A DNA stretch of 64,000 nt from Hoeflea_A sp965204935 (GTDB lineage: Bacteria > Pseudomonadota > Alphaproteobacteria > Rhizobiales > Rhizobiaceae). Below the pieces are notes generated by a model. It was given only the letters and a program-made list of their open reading frames with translations. It was not told where the DNA came from and ran no database searches. Numbering within the stretch: position 1 is the stretch's first letter; each line of letters begins with the position of its first letter. Shown in pieces: positions 9,961-18,762 of the stretch. The position numbers were made by a program, and so were the translations under genes. The stretch lies in NCBI RefSeq assembly GCF_965204935.1, contig NZ_CBDBFO010000002.1; one strand, 5' to 3'.

Positions 9961-11165
9961 CCGGCGCCATCCTGAAGGTCATGATTCTCGGTCTGCTGCG
10001 CGATCGCGGCGCCTTTGCCATGGCCTTCGTGCTGCCGCCCCTGATCTTCATCATCTTCGCTGCGATCTTTTCCGGCACCAGCGGTGATGAAATGAAGCTG
10101 AAGGTTGCCGTGCTCGACGATGTCGGCACCGTCGAAACAAAAATGCTGATCGCTGCCATCGATGCCGAGCCGGCGCTCCGCTTGCATGAGCACGAGTTCA
10201 TCGACGAGCAAAGCCTGCGCGATGCGGTCCTTGGCGGCACAACCGATGTCGGACTGATCATCCGCGGATTGCTTTACGGCGAGGATGACGCACCGCCTGT
10301 CCTCGTGATCGCCGATGCCGGACGTGCCATGACCGGTCCGATCCTGGCCGGTCATGTTCAGCGCCTGGTCGCCCGGGACCTTCCAGGCGTTTCCATGCGC
10401 CGGGTGGCGCCGACCATCGATGCAATGGCCGGCGGCTTTTCGCCGCAACAACAGGCGCAGCTCGATGCCGCGATCGATGCCATGGATACCGACGGATCCG
10501 GCGACGCCTCCACCGATACTGATCTCGTTTCGGTTGAGACGATCTCCGGTGGTGCAGGCGGCGTCACCGTAAGCTACTACGCCGGTGCCGTCGCGGTCAT
10601 GTTTCTGCTGTTTTCTGCAATGCAGGGCGCGGCAACCCTGATTGAAGAGCGCACCTCCGGAATCATCGACCGCATTGCGGTTGGCCGGGCCGGAACCGAT
10701 GTCATCGTCCTGGCCAAATTCCTGTTCCTGACCCTTCAGGGCTTTTTGCAAGTGTCGCTGATTTTTCTGGTCGCCTGGCTCGCCTATGGCGTTGACGTGC
10801 CTTCGCACTTCCTGACCTGGCTCGCAACAACAGTATTGGCGGCGACGGCAGCCGCCGGTCTGGCCCTTGCAATGGCCTCTGCATGCGCGTCAAGGCAACA
10901 GGCAAACACGATTTCCAGTTTCCTGGTTCTGGTGGCCTCCGCTGTCGGCGGGTCCATGGTTCCCCGCTACATGATGCCGCCATGGCTGCAGGAAATCGGC
11001 TGGTTCACCCCCAATGCCTGGGCGATCGATGCCTATCAGGGCGCGCTTTGGCGCGGCTCCTCACTTCAAGCGCTTCTGCCGTCGTTCTGGCCGCTGGCGG
11101 TGACGGCCGCGGTTGGCCTCGCCGCGGCGCTGGTCTTGTCCCGTGTCCGTCTGCGCCTTGCCTGA
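9957..11165 (+). CDS. ABC-2 type transporter permease (carotenoid cluster)
   Basis: 402 residues. One N-terminal membrane segment (about residues 20-38) is followed by a large periplasmic domain (about 40-210), then five C-terminal membrane segments, the NatB/YhiH/DrrB-like permease layout. SFLVLVASAVGGSMVPRYMM and WFTPNAWAIDAYQGALWRG are typical of the ABC-2 family near its end. It forms an exporter with the ATPase encoded just upstream, overlapping by four bases. It is followed about 100 bases later by crtZ on the same strand. The product carried is not known; placement inside a complete crt cluster is the only clue. Confidence 0.88.
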   Translation: MTGAILKVMILGLLRDRGAFAMAFVLPPLIFIIFAAIFSGTSGDEMKLKVAVLDDVGTVETKMLIAAIDAEPALRLHEHEFIDEQSLRDAVLGGTTDVGLIIRGLLYGEDDAPPVLVIADAGRAMTGPILAGHVQRLVARDLPGVSMRRVAPTIDAMAGGFSPQQQAQLDAAIDAMDTDGSGDASTDTDLVSVETISGGAGGVTVSYYAGAVAVMFLLFSAMQGAATLIEERTSGIIDRIAVGRAGTDVIVLAKFLFLTLQGFLQVSLIFLVAWLAYGVDVPSHFLTWLATTVLAATAAAGLALAMASACASRQQANTISSFLVLVASAVGGSMVPRYMMPPWLQEIGWFTPNAWAIDAYQGALWRGSSLQALLPSFWPLAVTAAVGLAAALVLSRVRLRLA

Positions 11166-11263
11166 ACGGTGCGACGATTGCCCGCCTGCCGGTACCGCCT
11201 TATTTGCGCTATAGTCGGTTTATCCCGTCGGATCGGTGATCCGACCCACAAAGAGCATCAAAT

Positions 11264-11779
11264 ATGGTTTCGTTTCTGATTGCCCTGGGAATTGTCATTA
11301 CAACAATAGCTGCCATGGAGCTTTTTGCCTGGTGGGCCCACAAATATGTCATGCATGGCTGGGGGTGGAACTGGCATCGCTCCCATCATGAGCCGCATGA
11401 AGAGGCATTTGAAAAGAATGATCTTTACGCCGTCGTCTTTGCGTGTGTGGCGATGTTCCTTTTCTGGGTCGGAACCGCCTACTGGGCCGTGTGGTGGATT
11501 GCGGTCGGCGTCACCGCCTACGGCGCGCTCTATTTCATCGCCCATGACGGTCTGGTGCATCATCGCTGGCCGTTCCGCTATGTTCCCAAAACCGGATACC
11601 TGAAACGCCTTTACCAGGCCCACCGCCTGCATCATGCCGTCAAGGGCAAGGAGGGCTGTGTTTCCTTCGGCTTTCTGTGGGCGCCCAATCTCGACAGACT
11701 CAAGGCTCAGTTGCGCCGCAACCGCGAAGAACAGCATCTTGAGCTATATGAAAGTGAGCGCGAGGCCGTCGCCGAGTGA
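11264..11779 (+). CDS. crtZ: Beta-carotene 3-hydroxylase
   Basis: 171-residue non-haem di-iron membrane hydroxylase of the CrtZ type, which adds hydroxyl groups to both beta rings of beta-carotene to give zeaxanthin. The His clusters are all present: HKYVMHGWGWNWHRSHH, FIAHDGLVHHRWPFR and YQAHRLHHAVKGKEGCVSFG. Three or four membrane segments (residues 3-22, about 52-95) surround them. Start ATG at 11264 has an AAAGAG-like ribosome site. It is convergent with crtB. The presence of CrtZ without a visible ketolase points to zeaxanthin rather than astaxanthin as end product. Confidence 0.95.
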   Translation: MVSFLIALGIVITTIAAMELFAWWAHKYVMHGWGWNWHRSHHEPHEEAFEKNDLYAVVFACVAMFLFWVGTAYWAVWWIAVGVTAYGALYFIAHDGLVHHRWPFRYVPKTGYLKRLYQAHRLHHAVKGKEGCVSFGFLWAPNLDRLKAQLRRNREEQHLELYESEREAVAE

Positions 11780-11821
11780 TGGCCACACACGCGGTTGTTC
11801 GCACTTGCGCCTCCTTATCCT

Positions 11822-12784
11822 TCAGGGACGCTTGTAAAGGACGGTCCGTGGAGGGGCGTCGTTCGGGTTTTTGAGGCGCGTCGCAAGCACGTCACCAAGA
11901 GCCACAATCAAAAGCCAGTATTTGCGGCCTGTTGACGTCGAGACACGTTGCTCCCACGCGTCCGGTCCGCGTGTTTGCAATACCGTGCCGATTTCCCGGT
12001 AGACCCGCCGCGCCGCGGCGACTGCCCATGCGGAACGAAAAGGCAGCGCCGACAGACCGGCATAGGCAGAATCATAGTAAGGCTCGGCCTGCTGCAGCAG
12101 CCGCAAGGCCAAACCGTGCAAGACCGGCCAGTCATCCTTGTTGTCGGCGCGCACGTCTGAAAGACCGGCCTCCTCGAGCCATTCGGCCGGAAGATAGACC
12201 CGGCCTGCCCTGGCATCGTCAATAATGTCACGCGCAATATTGGTCAGCTGAAAGGCGAGGCCCAGATCGGAGGCGCGGTCGAGCACGGCTTCTTCCCGCA
12301 CGCCCATGATCATCGCCATCATGACGCCAACGACGCCCGCGACGTGGTAGCAGTAGTCGAGCGTGTCGTCCGCCGTCCGGTAGACATGCTGCTCGACATC
12401 CATTTCAAAGCCGCGCATGAGCTCCCGTGGATGACGAGCAGGTATCCGGTTTCGCGAGACGACCTGCCGCAAGGCTTCGAAAACAGGATCATCCGTCGCC
12501 ACACCGTTGAGCGCCGCTTCGGTCTGTTCCTTCAGCCGCTTCAGACGGGCAAGCTGCCCTGCCCTGTCGGCATTCTGGCCGGCGGCCGCATGACCGAGTT
12601 CCTGACCGTCGATGACATCGTCCGCATGGCGGCACCAGGCATAGAGCATCACCGCATCATGGCGCGTCACCGGAGCAAAGAGCTTGGCGGCCGCCGCGAA
12701 ACTCTTTGACCCGTTGGCGATCATGGCCTCGCTGATGCGCAGGACATCGTCGGTTGACTCCATCCGGTTGGCTTCGATCGTCAT
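11822..12784 (-). CDS. crtB: Phytoene synthase
   Basis: 320-residue squalene/phytoene synthase family enzyme that joins two GGPP head to head into phytoene. Substrate-binding Asp motifs are seen at WCRHADDVIDG (about residue 50) and LTNIARDIIDDARAGRVYLP (about residue 180). The order on the reverse strand is crtY, crtI, crtB; the crtI stop and the crtB start overlap by four bases (12781-12784), so the three genes form one transcript with coupled translation. Confidence 0.96.
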   Translation of the reverse strand: MTIEANRMESTDDVLRISEAMIANGSKSFAAAAKLFAPVTRHDAVMLYAWCRHADDVIDGQELGHAAAGQNADRAGQLARLKRLKEQTEAALNGVATDDPVFEALRQVVSRNRIPARHPRELMRGFEMDVEQHVYRTADDTLDYCYHVAGVVGVMMAMIMGVREEAVLDRASDLGLAFQLTNIARDIIDDARAGRVYLPAEWLEEAGLSDVRADNKDDWPVLHGLALRLLQQAEPYYDSAYAGLSALPFRSAWAVAAARRVYREIGTVLQTRGPDAWEQRVSTSTGRKYWLLIVALGDVLATRLKNPNDAPPRTVLYKRP

Positions 12785-14286
12785 GATGAAACCGCCCGCG
12801 CAGCCTCGATCCCTTCAAGCATGAGGCCTGCCGTGGCCTTGGCCGAGCCGATGACCCCCGGAATGCCGGCTCCAGGATGCGTACCGGCACCAACCAGGTA
12901 GAGATTGTCGATGACATCATCGCGGTTGTGCGGCCGGAACCACGCGCTCTGCGTCAGCAGCGGCTCGACAGAGAACGCCGAGCCGAGATGAGCATTCAAT
13001 TCGTCGCGAAAATCAAAGGGCGTGAAGATCCGGCAGGTCGCCAGGTCCTTCTTGAGCCCGGGAATATACCGGTCCTCCAGATAGCCAAGGATCCGGTCCC
13101 TGTATTTTGGCCCCTCCTCGTCCCAGTCTATCGCTGCCGTGCCCAGATGCGGGACGGGCGACAGCACGTAGTAAGCGCTGTGTCCTGGCGGCGCCAGGCT
13201 GTCGTCCGTGACCGAGGGGCAATGAAGGTAAAGCGAAAAATCTTCGGCAAGACCGTCCGCCTTGAAGATGTCGTTGATCAGCTCGCGGTAGCGCGGACCA
13301 AACAGCACCATATGGTGTTCAAGGTTTTTCGGCTCACCCTTCAGGCCAAAATAGATGACGAAAAGTGAGTTTGAATAACGCTTTTTCTTAAGGGACTTAG
13401 CTTGTTGAACGCCACGCGGTTCGCGCCGCAGGAGCTTGTCATAGAGGTGTACGACATCAGCATTGACCGCGACCGTATCGGCGTCGATACGTTCACCGTC
13501 GACAATGACGCCGCCAGCGCGCCCGTTGTCCACCAGGATTTCGTCAACCGGCGCGCCCAACCGCATTTTTCCGCCCAGTTCCTCGAACAGCGTGACCATT
13601 CCACGCACCAGAGCGCCGGTACCGCCCTTTGCAAACCAGACGCCGCCGCGACGTTCAAGCGCATGGATCAGCGCGTAGATGGATGATGTGTCGAAGGGAT
13701 TGCCGCCAACCAGAAGCGAGTGGAATGAAAACGCCTGCCGGAGCTGTTCATCCGAGATGAAGCTCGCGACCTTGGAATAGACGCTGCGGTAACTTTCCAG
13801 CCGAATGAGTTGCGGCGCTGCCCTGATCATGTCCCGGAAACTTAAAAAAGGCACAGCGCCGAGCTTCTCGTAGCCCTCGCGGTACACCTCGCCCGAATAG
13901 GCCAGAAAGCGTTTGTAGCCATCGACGTCTTTCGGCGATTTTTGCGCAATCTGTTGGTCGAGAGACACCTGGTCGTTTGTGTAGTCGAATCGGTATCCGT
14001 CTTCCCAGCAGAGCTGATAAAACGGATCGACAGGCAACAGCGGCGCATAGTCATCCATGTTGCGGCCTGTCAGAGCCCACAGCTCCCGCAAGGCGGCGGG
14101 ATCGGTGATCACCGTTGGGCCGGCATCAAACACGAAGCCCTGATCCTCATAGACATAGGCTCGGCCGCCGGGCCGGTCACGTTTTTCAAATATCGTGGTC
14201 TCAAATCCGCCGCTTTGGAGACGAATCGCAAGGGCCAGTCCGCCAAAACCGGATCCGACGACTATCGCTTTTTTGCCGTTGTCCAT
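12781..14286 (-). CDS. crtI: Phytoene desaturase (lycopene-forming)
   Basis: 501-residue FAD-dependent desaturase/isomerase that converts phytoene to lycopene at the membrane. The N-terminal Rossmann motif is VVGSGFGGLALAIRLQ, followed by EKRDRPGGRAYVYED; the C-terminal family signature NLYLVGAGTHPGAGIPGVIG is clear. I chose the ATG at 14286 because it has GGGGA six bases ahead and begins just before the FAD motif; a longer frame to 14325 would overlap crtY. The crtY stop lies 10 bases upstream and the crtB start overlaps its end. Confidence 0.96.
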   Translation of the reverse strand: MDNGKKAIVVGSGFGGLALAIRLQSGGFETTIFEKRDRPGGRAYVYEDQGFVFDAGPTVITDPAALRELWALTGRNMDDYAPLLPVDPFYQLCWEDGYRFDYTNDQVSLDQQIAQKSPKDVDGYKRFLAYSGEVYREGYEKLGAVPFLSFRDMIRAAPQLIRLESYRSVYSKVASFISDEQLRQAFSFHSLLVGGNPFDTSSIYALIHALERRGGVWFAKGGTGALVRGMVTLFEELGGKMRLGAPVDEILVDNGRAGGVIVDGERIDADTVAVNADVVHLYDKLLRREPRGVQQAKSLKKKRYSNSLFVIYFGLKGEPKNLEHHMVLFGPRYRELINDIFKADGLAEDFSLYLHCPSVTDDSLAPPGHSAYYVLSPVPHLGTAAIDWDEEGPKYRDRILGYLEDRYIPGLKKDLATCRIFTPFDFRDELNAHLGSAFSVEPLLTQSAWFRPHNRDDVIDNLYLVGAGTHPGAGIPGVIGSAKATAGLMLEGIEAARAVSS

Positions 14287-14296
14287 ATCCGGTCCC

Positions 14297-15538
14297 CTAT
14301 TCCCCCGCGAGCGCCCGTGCTTCACTTACGCAGCGAACTGCTTTTTGGATCGGTACGGGCGGTTTTCCGGCGACAATTCTCAGCTTGTCGGTAGGACGGA
14401 TACGACCGGCATAGAAGCGCTGGATCAGCGCCTGCGGCAGACGGTAGAAACGTTGCAGCACGACATAACGCTTGCGGGGCGCTGCCGCCCGAAACAGCAT
14501 TCGGTTCAGGAAACGGAAAAATGCCTGTTGTTGGTTGGTCGCCAAAGCGTATTCCTCGACGGCCTTGCGAACCGCCGCAGTTGTCAATGGCCGTTTGAGT
14601 GTGGCGATGAGATTGGCCGTGTCGATTGCAATCGGCAGGCTGTATCCGGTGGTCGGATGAAACAACGCCGCCCGCATTCCGATCGGCGCCAAATGAGACG
14701 GAACACGGCTCCAATGGGCCTCGGCATCGTGCGCAAGTGCGATCGGCAAGATGCCATTTTCCGTACGGATCAGTTGTTTGACAACCCAGCCCCGATTTGC
14801 CGCATAGGCAAGAATGTCCGATTGCAGCGCTTCAAATTCCAGGGTCCCCTCATCGCTGTAGCGCGTATCCTCGATGAGCACACGGGTCGGTGACAGCGGC
14901 AGCACGTAGATGAAACGGTACCCGTCTTTCTGATCGACCGAGGCATCCATGATTGTCGGAACGGATTCACCGTGTGGCCGGCCAAGCTCGACCTCTACGC
15001 CCACAAACTTCTGAAACCCCAGTTTCAGGCCTTCCATTGGAGCAAAACCGCGACCGTCGATCACACAGGAAGCATCAATTCTGGAGCCGTCGCCCAGCGT
15101 AACGCCGGAATCGCGCATTTCCTCTACGCGCATGTTTTCCAGTGTCTCGATGTTTTCGGTTGCATATACGGCTTGCCGCAACGCATCCGACGTGATCGAG
15201 GCATATGGGGTCGTCAGACTGCGCGTGAAACGCGGAAAGATGACCTTCTGTCCGGGCCATTCATGAGCAATGACGGGGCCGAGGCGCCGGTAATCTGAAG
15301 GGTCCAGGTCGGTCCGATGGAACGACCAGGTGTGGTTGCCGCAAATATTCTCGCCGGCCTCGATAAGCGCAACCCTTTCGCCCTGCTCTGCAAGGCGCAT
15401 CGCGACGACACAAGCGGCAAGGCCGCCTCCGGCGATGACGATATCCGCCTTGACCCTACTTGTGGAATGTGTCGCACCCAGAGCCGCAGTCCCTCTTCTG
15501 TCCGGCCTTTTTATTGATGAGTCAGGCCGAATGTTCAT
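14297..15538 (-). CDS. crtY: Lycopene beta-cyclase
   Basis: About 413-residue CrtY-type flavoprotein that cyclises both ends of lycopene to beta-carotene. The nucleotide-binding motif is ADIVIAGGGLAACVVAMRL. Later family signatures are SPTRVLIEDTRYSDEG and PIGMRAALFHPTTGYSLP. It is first in the crtY-crtI-crtB operon, facing crtZ. The start is uncertain: the ATG at 15538 leaves about 30 residues before the FAD motif, longer than most CrtY proteins, and a TTG at 15598 would lengthen it further. Confidence 0.92.
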   Translation of the reverse strand: MNIRPDSSIKRPDRRGTAALGATHSTSRVKADIVIAGGGLAACVVAMRLAEQGERVALIEAGENICGNHTWSFHRTDLDPSDYRRLGPVIAHEWPGQKVIFPRFTRSLTTPYASITSDALRQAVYATENIETLENMRVEEMRDSGVTLGDGSRIDASCVIDGRGFAPMEGLKLGFQKFVGVEVELGRPHGESVPTIMDASVDQKDGYRFIYVLPLSPTRVLIEDTRYSDEGTLEFEALQSDILAYAANRGWVVKQLIRTENGILPIALAHDAEAHWSRVPSHLAPIGMRAALFHPTTGYSLPIAIDTANLIATLKRPLTTAAVRKAVEEYALATNQQQAFFRFLNRMLFRAAAPRKRYVVLQRFYRLPQALIQRFYAGRIRPTDKLRIVAGKPPVPIQKAVRCVSEARALAGE

Positions 15539-16103
15539 CACGCCCGCAAAGGCAAGCCGCTGTTCAAGAGCATATGGCTGAACGCGCGGCTTTCTCAACC
15601 CGTATGAGCAACATCGAACTTAGCCTTTTGTCGGGCCGTGCGCCAAACGAATTGCGGTTGGTTGAAACAAATTGTTGCCCCGCCCGGGCACCGTTGCACG
15701 CGGTGAGTGCAACGACGCCACAAAAAGGTCAGTCATGGTGAAGGGGTCGCTTGGAAGCGTTATCCCTGCCGCTGCCTTGAAGGCGGGGCAACTGCGATAA
15801 ATGTGGGTGGGAACGGCTGCCGATACAATGATATCCGTCCGGAATCGGGACCCCGTTCAGATCACAATTGCGGGAGCCCGCACGGCTCTTAAACCGGCTC
15901 CTGTGCGCCTGCTGGTCAGCGGCTTCACCGGCAACCCGGCGGCACAAACATGGACAATTGTCCTTGCCCCGGATTGATCCGATGTGCTTCAACCGTTTTC
16001 CGGTGTCACCCACGCCACAGAGTTGACAGGATCGGGCTCGACAACTCTGCATTCCGAAGGGGTGCCCAACAGCATTGAGGCCTCGAAAGAAGGAAAATCG
16101 TCG
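15539..16103 (+). other. Intergenic stretch, crtY start to small gene
   Basis: About 560 bases between the crtY start and the next small forward gene. It should contain the crtY-crtI-crtB promoter on the reverse strand and a promoter for the small gene; TTGACA at 16022 is a possible -35 box for the latter but I see no convincing -10. Open frames in it lack ribosome sites and recognisable products. No RNA gene or repeat was recognised. Confidence 0.4.
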
Positions 16104-16313
16104 ATGAAGGATATCATCAGTCACTTGCGCAACGTCGAGGAGACCGCCAATCTCGACTGGCAGCATCATGTCATGATGGCGCGTGCGGCAGCCGATGCCA
16201 TTGAAAGACTGGACGCGCAGCTCCAGGACGCTGTCAAAGTGGCCTTCGAACATGGCGCGACCGCGTGGGTGAAAGACCACCATCCTGACGCGTTTGACCG
16301 GCTTTCCAAATAA
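16104..16313 (+). CDS. Small hypothetical protein (69 residues)
   Basis: Not recognised. Predicted mostly helical and charged, without signal peptide or membrane segment; begins MKDIISHLRNVEETANLDWQ and has His-rich stretches (WQHHVM, KDHHPD). The ATG at 16104 follows AAGGAAAA at good spacing, which favours it over the longer frame opening at 15984. Codon use is GC-rich, like its neighbours. It stands alone before tRNA-Cys on the other strand. Confidence 0.6.
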   Translation: MKDIISHLRNVEETANLDWQHHVMMARAAADAIERLDAQLQDAVKVAFEHGATAWVKDHHPDAFDRLSK

Positions 16314-16397
16314 TCGTCGGCGCCTCCGCGCCCATGGATTTCGGAAACTCTGTGCGGACCAGAACCGGATACACAAATGACAACGGTGTGGGGATAT

Positions 16398-16471
16398 TGG
16401 AGGCCTCGCCCGGAATCGAACCGGGATAGAAGGATTTGCAGTCCTCTGCGTAACCATTCCGCCACGAGGCC
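16398..16471 (-). tRNA. tRNA-Cys (GCA)
   Basis: Cloverleaf on the reverse strand. The acceptor arms GGCCTCG and CGAGGCC pair over 7 bases, the discriminator is U as expected for Cys, and CCA is encoded. The anticodon stem AGGAC/TCCTT-like region holds TGCAAA with anticodon GCA, and the T arm CCCGGTTCGATTCCGGG is perfect. 74 bases including CCA. Confidence 0.97.
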
Positions 16472-16634
16472 TCAGCCGGCGGTTCAGCCGGACGAAGCAC
16501 GCACTTAAATTGAAATCCCGAGTTGCGCAAGGGGAGCTTCCGGAAATTTCCCGGATTTGCCCCGGGCCGGTTGTCGAATGGTTAGTCGTTGATGGATCAA
16601 CGCGTTAAACCGCTCATACCGGCACAAGGCTGGC

Positions 16635-17141
16635 CTACAAAAGCCGCCGGTAAATGTCGTAATTCTCATCGTCGAAACAGACAAATGTGACGGTGTCGAT
16701 CCCGCCGCCATCATCAAACTTTCGGACTGTTGCAACAGCGATTTCGGCCGCCGGCTGTTTCGGGTAACCATAGATTCCCGTGCTTATGTTGGGGAACGCG
16801 ATGGCTCGAAGGCCATTTTCGACACCCAACCGCAGACTGGCAGTGTAGCATTGCGCCAACAATGCCGGTTCACCTGATCCACCACCGTGCCATACCGGAC
16901 CCACCGTATGGATGACGTGTCTGGCAGGAAGTTCGCCGGCGGTCGTGATGACGGCCCTTCCCGTCTCGCATCGACCGATCCGTTCAATGATCGCCTTGCA
17001 TTCCTCAAGGATCTGCGGTCCGCCCCTGCGATGAATGGCACCGTCCACACCGCCCCCGCCAAGCAGTGAGGAATTGGCCGCGTTGACGATCGCGTCGACC
17101 GAAAGCGTTGTGATGTCGGCCTTGATGAGCTGCAGTTTCAT
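16635..17141 (-). CDS. Macro-domain O-acetyl-ADP-ribose deacetylase (YmdB-like)
   Basis: 168 residues, a stand-alone macro domain of the MacroD/YmdB type that hydrolyses O-acetyl-ADP-ribose and mono-ADP-ribosyl glutamate or aspartate. Key parts: DAIVNAANSSLLGGGGVDGA, the ligand and catalytic loop with AAN and the GGGGVD turn; HVIHTVGPVWHGG; and IAFPNISTGIYGYP, the phosphate-binding loop. It has its own ATG with a GGAAGATATG-type ribosome site and lies between tRNA-Cys and a small membrane protein on the same strand. Unlike the Poa1-like macro domain near 62700-63200 in this window, it is not fused. Confidence 0.93.
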   Translation of the reverse strand: MKLQLIKADITTLSVDAIVNAANSSLLGGGGVDGAIHRRGGPQILEECKAIIERIGRCETGRAVITTAGELPARHVIHTVGPVWHGGGSGEPALLAQCYTASLRLGVENGLRAIAFPNISTGIYGYPKQPAAEIAVATVRKFDDGGGIDTVTFVCFDDENYDIYRRLL

Positions 17142-17195
17142 ATCTTCCTCCGAGCGGGCCAGTATCCGCCGGACCTGTATGTCCGTGCAAGCTGC

Positions 17196-17474
17196 CTAGC
17201 CCTTCCTGCCGCGACGGCCAAAGCGCAGAGCCAGGCGCCGCCGCCAGCGCCGCACCATCGGAATATCGTGCGACAGGATCAAAAGGCCGAGCGGGATCAT
17301 CCAGAACCCGAGTATGGGCAGGAAACCCAGGATGCCGCCAATGACAAGGAGGATCCCAAGCCCCATGCGCAACATGCGGCTCTCGGGCAGCCTGATGTGG
17401 CGCGAGCCGATGCGCAGCACGCGTCTCGGCGTTTCCGTGGACGTTTCATGGTCACTGTGCAGCGAGCCCGTCAA
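17196..17474 (-). CDS. Small membrane protein, PGPGW-like
   Basis: 92 residues. A hydrophilic N-terminus is followed by a membrane hairpin (MGLGILLVIGGILGFLPILG and WMIPLGLLILSHDIP), then an Arg-rich tail. The Gly/Pro-rich hairpin and tail resemble the PGPGW family of unknown function. Encoded downstream of the macro-domain gene after about 50 bases, but reading away from it on the same strand. Function unknown. Confidence 0.7.
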   Translation of the reverse strand: MTGSLHSDHETSTETPRRVLRIGSRHIRLPESRMLRMGLGILLVIGGILGFLPILGFWMIPLGLLILSHDIPMVRRWRRRLALRFGRRGRKG

Positions 17475-17632
17475 TCGGCAATCCCCGGTTTTCCGTGCTT
17501 GGCCAGCACTGGCGTATCACCCCATTTGGCCATCGCCTGCACAAAGCGCAAGGCGCAAATATTTTTGACAAAGTGGCTTGGCAACGGCGCATTTCTTTTC
17601 TATACGCCGTTCCACGCCACAATGTGGATCGT

Positions 17633-17707
17633 TCCCCGGTAGCTCAGTGGTAGAGCAGTTGACTGTTAATCAATTGGTCGCTGGTTCGAATCCGGCCCGG
17701 GGAGCCA
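17633..17707 (+). tRNA. tRNA-Asn (GTT)
   Basis: Forward cloverleaf: acceptor TCCCCGG pairs with CCGGGGA, D arm AGCTCAGTGGTAGAGC, anticodon loop ACTGTTAAT with anticodon GTT, T arm CTGGTTCGAATCCGG, discriminator G and encoded CCA. 75 bases. Confidence 0.98.
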
Positions 17708-17773
17708 CCTTCCTTACGCTTCCAGCCACCTCATTGGACACCGGTCTTTTGCTGAGATCTTCGGCGCCGGCCT

Positions 17774-18208
17774 TCAGTCGTCGCGCTCTTTGCTGACGAT
17801 GTTGAAGTCCCTGTCCAGATCAAACTCGTAAAGCATGTGACCACATAACGCGCGGTCGACCTCGTACCGATTGTCATCATAATCGAATTCAGCGATGCCG
17901 CCGGAGCATCCCTCCAAAGCCAGCGCCGCATCGATACGAGCCCGTTCCTGCTCTGTAACCGGGCGTTCGCCGTCGACAATCTCAAAAGCGGTATTCAGCT
18001 CGAAATCGAAGGTTCCCTGGCCAGTGCAAGTCGCATCATCGACTTCGAAGCGGTTGTCATCGGTGTCGAATTCCAGGTCCGTCGCAGTGCATCCGATCGC
18101 GGCAAGGGCGGCTTCAATCTTTACGCGTTCGGCATCCGTTACCGGCCGGTCGGCCTTGGCCGGAATGCACAGCAAGAAGAAGATCGCAGTCAGAAGGTAC
18201 CGTTTCAT
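17774..18208 (-). CDS. Periplasmic protein with two PepSY-like repeats
   Basis: 144 residues with a signal peptide (MKRYLLTAIFFLLCIPAKA, cleaved after AKA). The mature part is two copies of a 60-residue unit: each starts RPVT-(D/E)-x-ER-x-(K/R)-I-(E/D)-AALA, has a lone Cys, then F-D-x-DDNR-(F/Y)-EVD, a second Cys and a FDL/FEL strand. This is the pattern of small PepSY-like domains, some of which bind or inhibit proteases or sense the envelope. The conserved Cys pair in each unit could form disulfides. Function is not known. Confidence 0.75.
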   Translation of the reverse strand: MKRYLLTAIFFLLCIPAKADRPVTDAERVKIEAALAAIGCTATDLEFDTDDNRFEVDDATCTGQGTFDFELNTAFEIVDGERPVTEQERARIDAALALEGCSGGIAEFDYDDNRYEVDRALCGHMLYEFDLDRDFNIVSKERDD

Positions 18209-18539
18209 CGGGTCAGCTCCAGTGTTCAGGCCACCCCTCCCAGACTTGCAGATATGTATGAATTTCGGCTTTCACAACAAAAGGTTAGGCTTTCTCGACA
18301 TTAAATTTCAGTCACTTTGCGGTCGTCGGGCGGCACTCGGAACATTAAAGACGCGTCGACATAAACGGCGCATTGAGTGGCAAGGCCCTCACCGCCGCCC
18401 TAATTCTTCAGTTAATGGACCGTGCCCGGGCGCTGCAACGCGTGCGCACAGCTGCCGATGTGGCGGATGTATGCTTGACCTGCATCAAGGCGTTTCGGGC
18501 CGTTTATGGCAGTATGGCTCCCTAGCGACGGAGGAGACG
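18209..18539 (+). other. Intergenic stretch without recognised genes
   Basis: About 330 bases between two small genes that diverge from it. It must carry their promoters; I see no clear box pair, no RNA gene and no repeat. Confidence 0.4.
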
Positions 18540-18722
18540 ATGAAAGCCACAATGATTGTCGAACACGCTCGTCAACTGCTCGACGCCCATGGCGACAGGG
18601 CCGAAGCGGAAGCTGCTCAAAAGGCCAACGAACTGGATGCCAAAGGCAAATCCGAGGATGCCGCGAACTGGCGCCGCGTCCGCGCCGCGATTCACGAATT
18701 GCGGCCACCGCATGTCAGCTGA
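18540..18722 (+). CDS. Small hypothetical protein (60 residues)
   Basis: Begins MKATMIVEHARQLLDAHGDR; a helical, charged protein without membrane segment. The pattern of an N-terminal helix with HG, an Ala-rich helix, LDAKGKSEDAANWRRV and a final IHEL resembles a family of about 60 residues in alphaproteobacteria that I recall as DUF6961; low certainty. The ribosome site GGAGGAG precedes the ATG by about 5 bases and a strong terminator follows 13 bases after the stop, so it is probably a true monocistronic gene. Confidence 0.7.
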   Translation: MKATMIVEHARQLLDAHGDRAEAEAAQKANELDAKGKSEDAANWRRVRAAIHELRPPHVS

Positions 18723-18734
18723 CATCTAACCAAG

Positions 18735-18762
18735 AAGGGGTGGCTTTGTGCCGCCCCTTTTC
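18735..18762 (+). terminator. Rho-independent terminator
   Basis: Ten-base-pair stem AAGGGGTGGC / GCCGCCCCTT (one G-T pair) with loop TTTGT, followed by TTTTC. It lies just after the 60-residue gene on the forward strand. Confidence 0.85.

Noticed and set aside
15729..16457. Reverse 242-codon frame spanning the small gene and tRNA-Cys
   Set aside because: It overlaps a tRNA gene and a forward small gene, has no ribosome site, and its product has no recognisable feature.
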